Assembly (NCBI GenBank): GCA_003445895.1
Contig: DMCD01000283.1
Coordinates: 2,688 to 13,593 of the forward strand
Source: Lachnoclostridium sp.
GTDB lineage: Bacteria > Bacillota > Clostridia > Lachnospirales > Lachnospiraceae
Length of the DNA stretch: 10,906 bases
Reading direction: 5' to 3'
Of this stretch, positions 7,337 to 10,906 are shown piece after piece; position 1 is the stretch's first letter; every line of letters begins with the position of its first letter. The notes below the pieces were generated by a model. It saw only the letters and a program-made list of their open reading frames with translations, was not told the DNA's origin and searched no databases. The translations under genes were made by a program, and so were the position numbers.

Positions 7337-8326
7337 ATGACCGGATACAGCAAACCCTGTGAAGTGGCAGGAGAGGCGGAACTTGGCCGGGTAAAGGAAT
7401 ACATCGGCAGATTTGCCGCCCACTCGTTAGGGGGCACGGAAACGGGAGCCGTTCTGGATGATGCGCTGGGCACCTCCGGGAAAATGATCCGGCCGAGGCT
7501 TATGCTTTTATCGAGCGCCCTCGGGCCGGACCGGGAAGAACGGTTTGAACGAATCTGCATGCTGGCGGCCATGGTGGAGCTCACCCACACGGCATCGCTC
7601 ATTCATGATGATATCGTGGATGAGGCCGAAATCAGGAGAGGACAGATATCGATCCAGAAAAAGTACGGAAAAGATGCCGCGGTCTATGCGGGGGATTTCC
7701 TGATTTCCCGGGTGAATTACCATCTGGCGAAGGAAAAGCTTTTTGCGGCCGGCGCCATACTCTCGGAAACCGTGGAGAAGATGTGCCTCGGTGAGATTGG
7801 CCAGGCTGCATGCAGATACCGGGAGGATGTCACCCCGGAGAAGTATCTTGACAATATCAGAGGAAAGACAGCTGCCCTGTTCCGCACAGCCTGCTATCTG
7901 GGAGCCAGTGAGGCGGGATGTCCGGAAGCGGAGGCTATGGCATTGGGACAGCTCGGTGAATATATCGGGATTATGTTCCAGTTCCGGGATGATCTGATGG
8001 ATTTTATGTCCACGGAGGCCCTGCAGGGAAAGGACACCCAGAAGGATTTCCGGGAGGGAATCTACACGCTGCCGGTGCTTCTGAGTGCGGAGAGCGAAGA
8101 GGGCAGAAAGGCCCTTCTGCCGTTTATGAAAAAGAGCAGAGAAGGCACTCTCTCGGAGGAAGACATCGCGCAGATGACCGGAGTGGTTCTTAACTTCGGC
8201 ACCGAAAAGGCAAAGAAGGAGATTCACCGGTATGCCGGGCTGGCTTATGAACTGACAGAGCCGTATAAAGACAGTGCGCCGATGGCGCAGATCCGGAAAC
8301 TGATTGGTAAGCTGGATGCAATATAA
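7337..8326 (+). CDS. All-trans polyprenyl diphosphate synthase (quinone side chain)
   Basis: The 329-residue product is a trans-isoprenyl diphosphate synthase. It has the first aspartate-rich motif D91-D92-I-V-D95 followed by RRG, and the second D218-D219-L-M-D222. The GKD...EGIYTLP region also fits the family. These bind magnesium and the diphosphates for chain elongation with isopentenyl diphosphate. The residue five before the first motif is alanine rather than an aromatic, which in this family permits long products, consistent with a menaquinone tail such as heptaprenyl or longer. The position just before a MenA-type prenyltransferase points to quinone rather than carotenoid or undecaprenol synthesis. 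No small HepS-like partner subunit is seen, so it may act as a homodimer. The ATG at 7337 follows TAAGGAGGG 19 bases after the LutB-LutA fusion; the stop overlaps the next gene. Confidence 0.9.
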   Translation: MTGYSKPCEVAGEAELGRVKEYIGRFAAHSLGGTETGAVLDDALGTSGKMIRPRLMLLSSALGPDREERFERICMLAAMVELTHTASLIHDDIVDEAEIRRGQISIQKKYGKDAAVYAGDFLISRVNYHLAKEKLFAAGAILSETVEKMCLGEIGQAACRYREDVTPEKYLDNIRGKTAALFRTACYLGASEAGCPEAEAMALGQLGEYIGIMFQFRDDLMDFMSTEALQGKDTQKDFREGIYTLPVLLSAESEEGRKALLPFMKKSREGTLSEEDIAQMTGVVLNFGTEKAKKEIHRYAGLAYELTEPYKDSAPMAQIRKLIGKLDAI

Positions 8327-9254
8327 TAACAAAACGAGACTCACCGCAAAGCATGCGCTGCAGCTTGCGGCGCCGCACACATGGGCTGCTTCCGTATGTC
8401 CGTCCCTGTTCGGCATCTGCTTCTGCAGGCTCAGGGGATTTCCTCTGGGACCGGGAAAGGCATGGCTGGTGCTTCTGGCCTGCATCTTTCTGCAGAGCGC
8501 GGTGAATACGCTCAATGACTATGTGGATTTTGTAAAAGGAACGGACAGCGCGGAGGATAACGTGGAAGTGTCCGATGCGGTGCTCATCTACAGCGGGATA
8601 CGTCCTAAAGCCGCGAGAAATCTGGGAATCGGATATCTCCTGGCAGGCCTGTTCTTCGGCCTTCTGGCGAGCCTGGGAAATGGTCCCGCCCCGATTCTTA
8701 TCGGAGCCGTGGGAGGCGCAGTGGTACTGCTCTATTCCGGAGGACCGCTGCCGGTCAGCTCACTCCCTGTGGGCGAGCTGGTCTCCGGTTTCGTGATGGG
8801 CGGCCTGATTCCCCTGGGAACGGCAGCCTGTGCGGACGGACGGCTGCACTGGGACATTCTGTTTTACAGTCTGCCTCTCATCTGCGGCATCGCGCTGATA
8901 ATGATGAGCAACAACGGCTGCGATATTGAGAAAGATATCCTGGCCGGGCGGAGAACCCTTCCGACCGTACTCGGAAGAGAGAAGACCCTGGCTCTTTACA
9001 GGAGCCTGGTGGTTCTCTGGATTCTGCTGCTGGTGCTTATGGCGTTCCTTCTTGCCGGGCAGTTCGGATTCGTATGCCCGGTGCTGCTCATCCTCTTCGG
9101 AGGAAGGCACTTTCGCCGTATTCTCGGACTTGGGCTTCTGCCGGAGCAGAGAATCCTTCAGATGAAGGGGATTGCCGCGGCGAACCTGTTCGGAAACGGC
9201 GCCCTGATCCTCACCCTGCTGGTGAAGATGATAGCGGAGGTGTCCCGTGTCTGA
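8316..9254 (+). CDS. menA: UbiA-family prenyltransferase, probable 1,4-dihydroxy-2-naphthoate polyprenyltransferase
   Basis: The 312-residue product is an integral membrane protein with about eight or nine hydrophobic segments. It has both UbiA-family aspartate motifs: N67-D68-Y-V-D71 through D77, and D203-I-E-K-D207 within NNGCDIEKDILAGRRTLP. The latter is close to the MenA form NN.RD...D...GKRTL. The N-terminal LAAPHTWAASVCP also matches MenA proteins. The enzyme should attach a polyprenyl chain to DHNA, releasing CO2, to make demethylmenaquinone. The ATG at 8316 overlaps the end of the polyprenyl synthase by 11 bases. An in-frame TTG at 8304 would add four residues, and neither has a clear ribosome binding site, so translation is probably coupled to the upstream gene. 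The stop overlaps the menG start by 8 bases. Flanking genes supply its substrate and act on its product. Confidence 0.85.
   Translation: MQYNNKTRLTAKHALQLAAPHTWAASVCPSLFGICFCRLRGFPLGPGKAWLVLLACIFLQSAVNTLNDYVDFVKGTDSAEDNVEVSDAVLIYSGIRPKAARNLGIGYLLAGLFFGLLASLGNGPAPILIGAVGGAVVLLYSGGPLPVSSLPVGELVSGFVMGGLIPLGTAACADGRLHWDILFYSLPLICGIALIMMSNNGCDIEKDILAGRRTLPTVLGREKTLALYRSLVVLWILLLVLMAFLLAGQFGFVCPVLLILFGGRHFRRILGLGLLPEQRILQMKGIAAANLFGNGALILTLLVKMIAEVSRV
9236..9240 (+). promoter_or_regulatory. Ribosome binding site supporting a GTG start for menG
   Basis: GGAGG sits inside the end of the prenyltransferase gene, 6 bases before the GTG at 9247. This supports GTG as the real start and an 8-base gene overlap. 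Confidence 0.75.
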
Positions 9255-9948
9255 GAGAACGGAAAAAGAGACAAAAGTATATGGAATTTTCCAGAGAATT
9301 GCAGGCCGCTATGACCGGTCCAATGCATTTATCAGTCTCGGCCTGCAGAAGCGCTGGAAAAAAATGCTGACAGATAAGGTTATCCGAAGGCTTCCAGAAG
9401 GAGCAAAGGTTCTGGATGTCTGCTGCGGAACCGGGGATATATCCCTGATGCTGGCCGATGCCGGACGGGATATACAGGTTACGGGACTGGATTTTTCGCC
9501 CGCCATGCTGCGGGAAGCAGAGCATCGGAGAAAACACAGAAAGAATGTGCGCTTTCTCCGCGGCAATGCCCTGGACCTGCCCTTCGGAGATGCCTGTTTT
9601 GATGCGGCTGTGATTTCATTCGGCCTGCGCAACACGGCAGACTATGAAAAAACAGTGCAGGAGATGAAACGCGTGGTCCGGAGGGGCGGCAGGGTATACT
9701 GCCTGGAGTCCCTGGTACCCGAAAACAGAGTGATAAAGCCTTTCTACCGGTTGTATTTCCGGCAGGTGATGCCGCTTCTGGGCGGCGGAAAGAGCTTCCG
9801 GAGGGAGTATCAGTGGCTGTATGAGTCCACAAGGGACTTTCTCGGAAGGAGAGACCTGGAGGCACTGTTTGGGGGAGCAGGACTTTCGGATATCCGCGCA
9901 AAAAGCCGCATGTTCGGCGCCTGTGTGCTGGTAAGCGGACGCAGGTGA
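9247..9948 (+). CDS. menG: Demethylmenaquinone methyltransferase (MenG/UbiE family)
   Basis: The 233-residue product is a class I SAM-dependent methyltransferase of the UbiE/MenG family and has the usual length. Motif I is V55-L-D-V-C-C-G-T-G63-D, followed by GLDFSPAML for SAM binding. The family hallmarks FGLRNTAD (125-132) and the C-terminal YQWLYESTRDFLG segment are present. It should methylate demethylmenaquinone to menaquinone at the membrane surface. The start is GTG, supported by GGAGG and by the overlap with the prenyltransferase. The trio polyprenyl synthase-MenA-MenG covers the last three steps of menaquinone synthesis. A UbiE acting on ubiquinone precursors is unlikely in this setting. 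Confidence 0.9.
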   Translation: MSERTEKETKVYGIFQRIAGRYDRSNAFISLGLQKRWKKMLTDKVIRRLPEGAKVLDVCCGTGDISLMLADAGRDIQVTGLDFSPAMLREAEHRRKHRKNVRFLRGNALDLPFGDACFDAAVISFGLRNTADYEKTVQEMKRVVRRGGRVYCLESLVPENRVIKPFYRLYFRQVMPLLGGGKSFRREYQWLYESTRDFLGRRDLEALFGGAGLSDIRAKSRMFGACVLVSGRR

Positions 9949-9989
9949 CGGGCGTAAAGTGAATACAGTAAAGAGGAGGATAGAACAAT

Positions 9990-10906
9990 ATGAGCGATGA
10001 CAGATTTGACGCCATAATCGTGGGCGGCGGTCTTGCCGGATGTTCTGCAGCCATCGTGCTGGCCAGAGCCGGCAAAGAAGTGCTTATGATTGAGCGCGGC
10101 GATTACTGCGGCGCGAAGAATATGACGGGCGGACGGCTTTACGGCCACAGCCTGGAGAAGATTATTCCGAATTTTGCAGAAATTGCGCCCATCGAGAGAG
10201 TCGTCAAAAAGGAAAAGATCTCTCTGATGACAGAAGACGGATCCCTGGATATCGGATATCATTCCGCAAAGCTTTCCGCTGCTCCGGAATCCGCATCCTA
10301 TACGGTTCTTCGGGCAAAGTTCGACCGGTGGCTTGCTGAACAGGCCGAGGAAGCCGGCGCGGAGATCATTCCGGGCATTGTGGTAGATAAGATTCTCGTG
10401 GAAGACGGGAAGGTGGTCGGCGTGGAAGCCACCGGTGAGGAAATGTACGCGGACTGCGTGATTCTCGCTGACGGCGTCAACTCCCTGCTGGCCCAGCAGC
10501 TGGGCATGAAAAAGGAACTGGAGCCGAACCAGGTGGCGGTCGGTGCCAAGATGGTCATCAAGCTGGGAGAGGACGTCATCAATCAGCGCTTTGGCCTGAA
10601 CGGCAATGAGGGTATGGCATGGCTTTCTGCCGGTGCTCCCTCGGACGGAAACTTCGGCGGCGGACTTCTCTATACCAACAAGGATTCCGTCTCCGTCGGC
10701 ATCGTGGCAACCCTGAGCGATATCGGCCATTCGGACCTTTCGGTTCCCCAGATGCTTGACCGGTTTATGGCCCATCCGTCCATCGCGCCCTATCTCGAGG
10801 GAGGCACTCCCATCGAGTACTCCGGCCATCTGGTTCCGGAGGAAGGCTACGGCATGATTCCGGAGCTGGTACGGGACGGCGTTCTGGTCACCGGTGATGC
10901 GGCAGG
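9990..10906 (+). CDS. fixC: FixC-type ETF:quinone oxidoreductase, flavoprotein subunit (partial, 3' end missing)
   Basis: The open frame runs from ATG 9990 to the window end (305 codons), and the full protein should be about 430 residues. The N-terminal dinucleotide-binding fold has G12-x-G14-x-x-G17 in IIVGGGLAG, then the ERG that binds the FAD ribose and the GAKNMTGGRLYGHSLE stretch shared with E. coli FixC. Later come VILADGVNS, the LLYTNKDSVSVG region, and near the edge the second FAD motif beginning VTGDAA. The similarity to FixC runs along the whole visible length. FixC, with the small ferredoxin-like FixX, takes electrons from ETF (FixAB) and passes them to quinone; fixX is expected just downstream. 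GAGGAGG-type sequence at about 9973-9979 lies 10 bases before the ATG, and the gap to menG is 41 bases. It provides the missing link between block 1 ETF and the quinone made by block 2. Confidence 0.92.
   Translation, partial: MSDDRFDAIIVGGGLAGCSAAIVLARAGKEVLMIERGDYCGAKNMTGGRLYGHSLEKIIPNFAEIAPIERVVKKEKISLMTEDGSLDIGYHSAKLSAAPESASYTVLRAKFDRWLAEQAEEAGAEIIPGIVVDKILVEDGKVVGVEATGEEMYADCVILADGVNSLLAQQLGMKKELEPNQVAVGAKMVIKLGEDVINQRFGLNGNEGMAWLSAGAPSDGNFGGGLLYTNKDSVSVGIVATLSDIGHSDLSVPQMLDRFMAHPSIAPYLEGGTPIEYSGHLVPEEGYGMIPELVRDGVLVTGDAA

Noticed and set aside
5884..7602. Long minus-strand open frame of 572 codons opposite the LutB-LutA fusion and polyprenyl synthase
   Set aside because: The plus strand has clear conserved domains here; the minus frame shows no recognisable domain and spans two real genes, as expected from GC-rich codon use.
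9810..10829. Minus-strand open frame of 339 codons opposite menG and fixC
   Set aside because: The plus-strand frame matches FixC along its full visible length; the antisense product has no family features.

Overview
The window looks like a chromosomal metabolic region from an anaerobic, fairly GC-rich Firmicute, most likely a clostridial lineage. The grounds are strong AAGGAGG-type ribosome binding sites before nearly every gene, tight same-strand packing, an ETF plus butyryl-CoA-dehydrogenase-like gene set, and a fused LutB-LutA lactate oxidase. The genus cannot be read from the sequence. All recognised genes are on the + strand and coding density is near complete. The longest non-coding stretch is about 126 bases and holds an intrinsic terminator. 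No RNA gene, mobile element or CRISPR array was seen.

Layout. Block 1 (1-4545): the last 36 codons of an L-lactate permease, a GlcD/LctD-type FAD-linked 2-hydroxyacid (probably D-lactate) dehydrogenase, the ETF beta and alpha subunits, and a short-chain acyl-CoA dehydrogenase. A strong hairpin terminator closes the block. Block 2 (4586-10906, running off the end): a LutC-like LUD protein, a 719-residue LutB-LutA fusion (iron-sulfur L-lactate oxidase), a long-chain polyprenyl diphosphate synthase, a MenA-type prenyltransferase, a MenG/UbiE-type quinone methyltransferase, and the first 305 codons of a FixC-type ETF:quinone oxidoreductase.

How the parts fit (inference from family knowledge and gene order): lactate enters through the permease. 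One isomer is oxidised by the flavin enzyme that passes electrons to ETF; the other is oxidised by the Lut iron-sulfur complex. ETF may exchange electrons with the acyl-CoA dehydrogenase or deliver them through FixC to a membrane quinone. The same cluster carries the final steps that make that quinone: polyprenyl tail, attachment to 1,4-dihydroxy-2-naphthoate (DHNA), and methylation. Genes that make DHNA are not in the window. The most interesting reading is a self-contained lactate-to-menaquinone electron-transfer island, unusual because both the electron donors and the quinone-finishing enzymes lie together and because the cluster mixes a fermentative ETF/acyl-CoA dehydrogenase module with a respiratory one.
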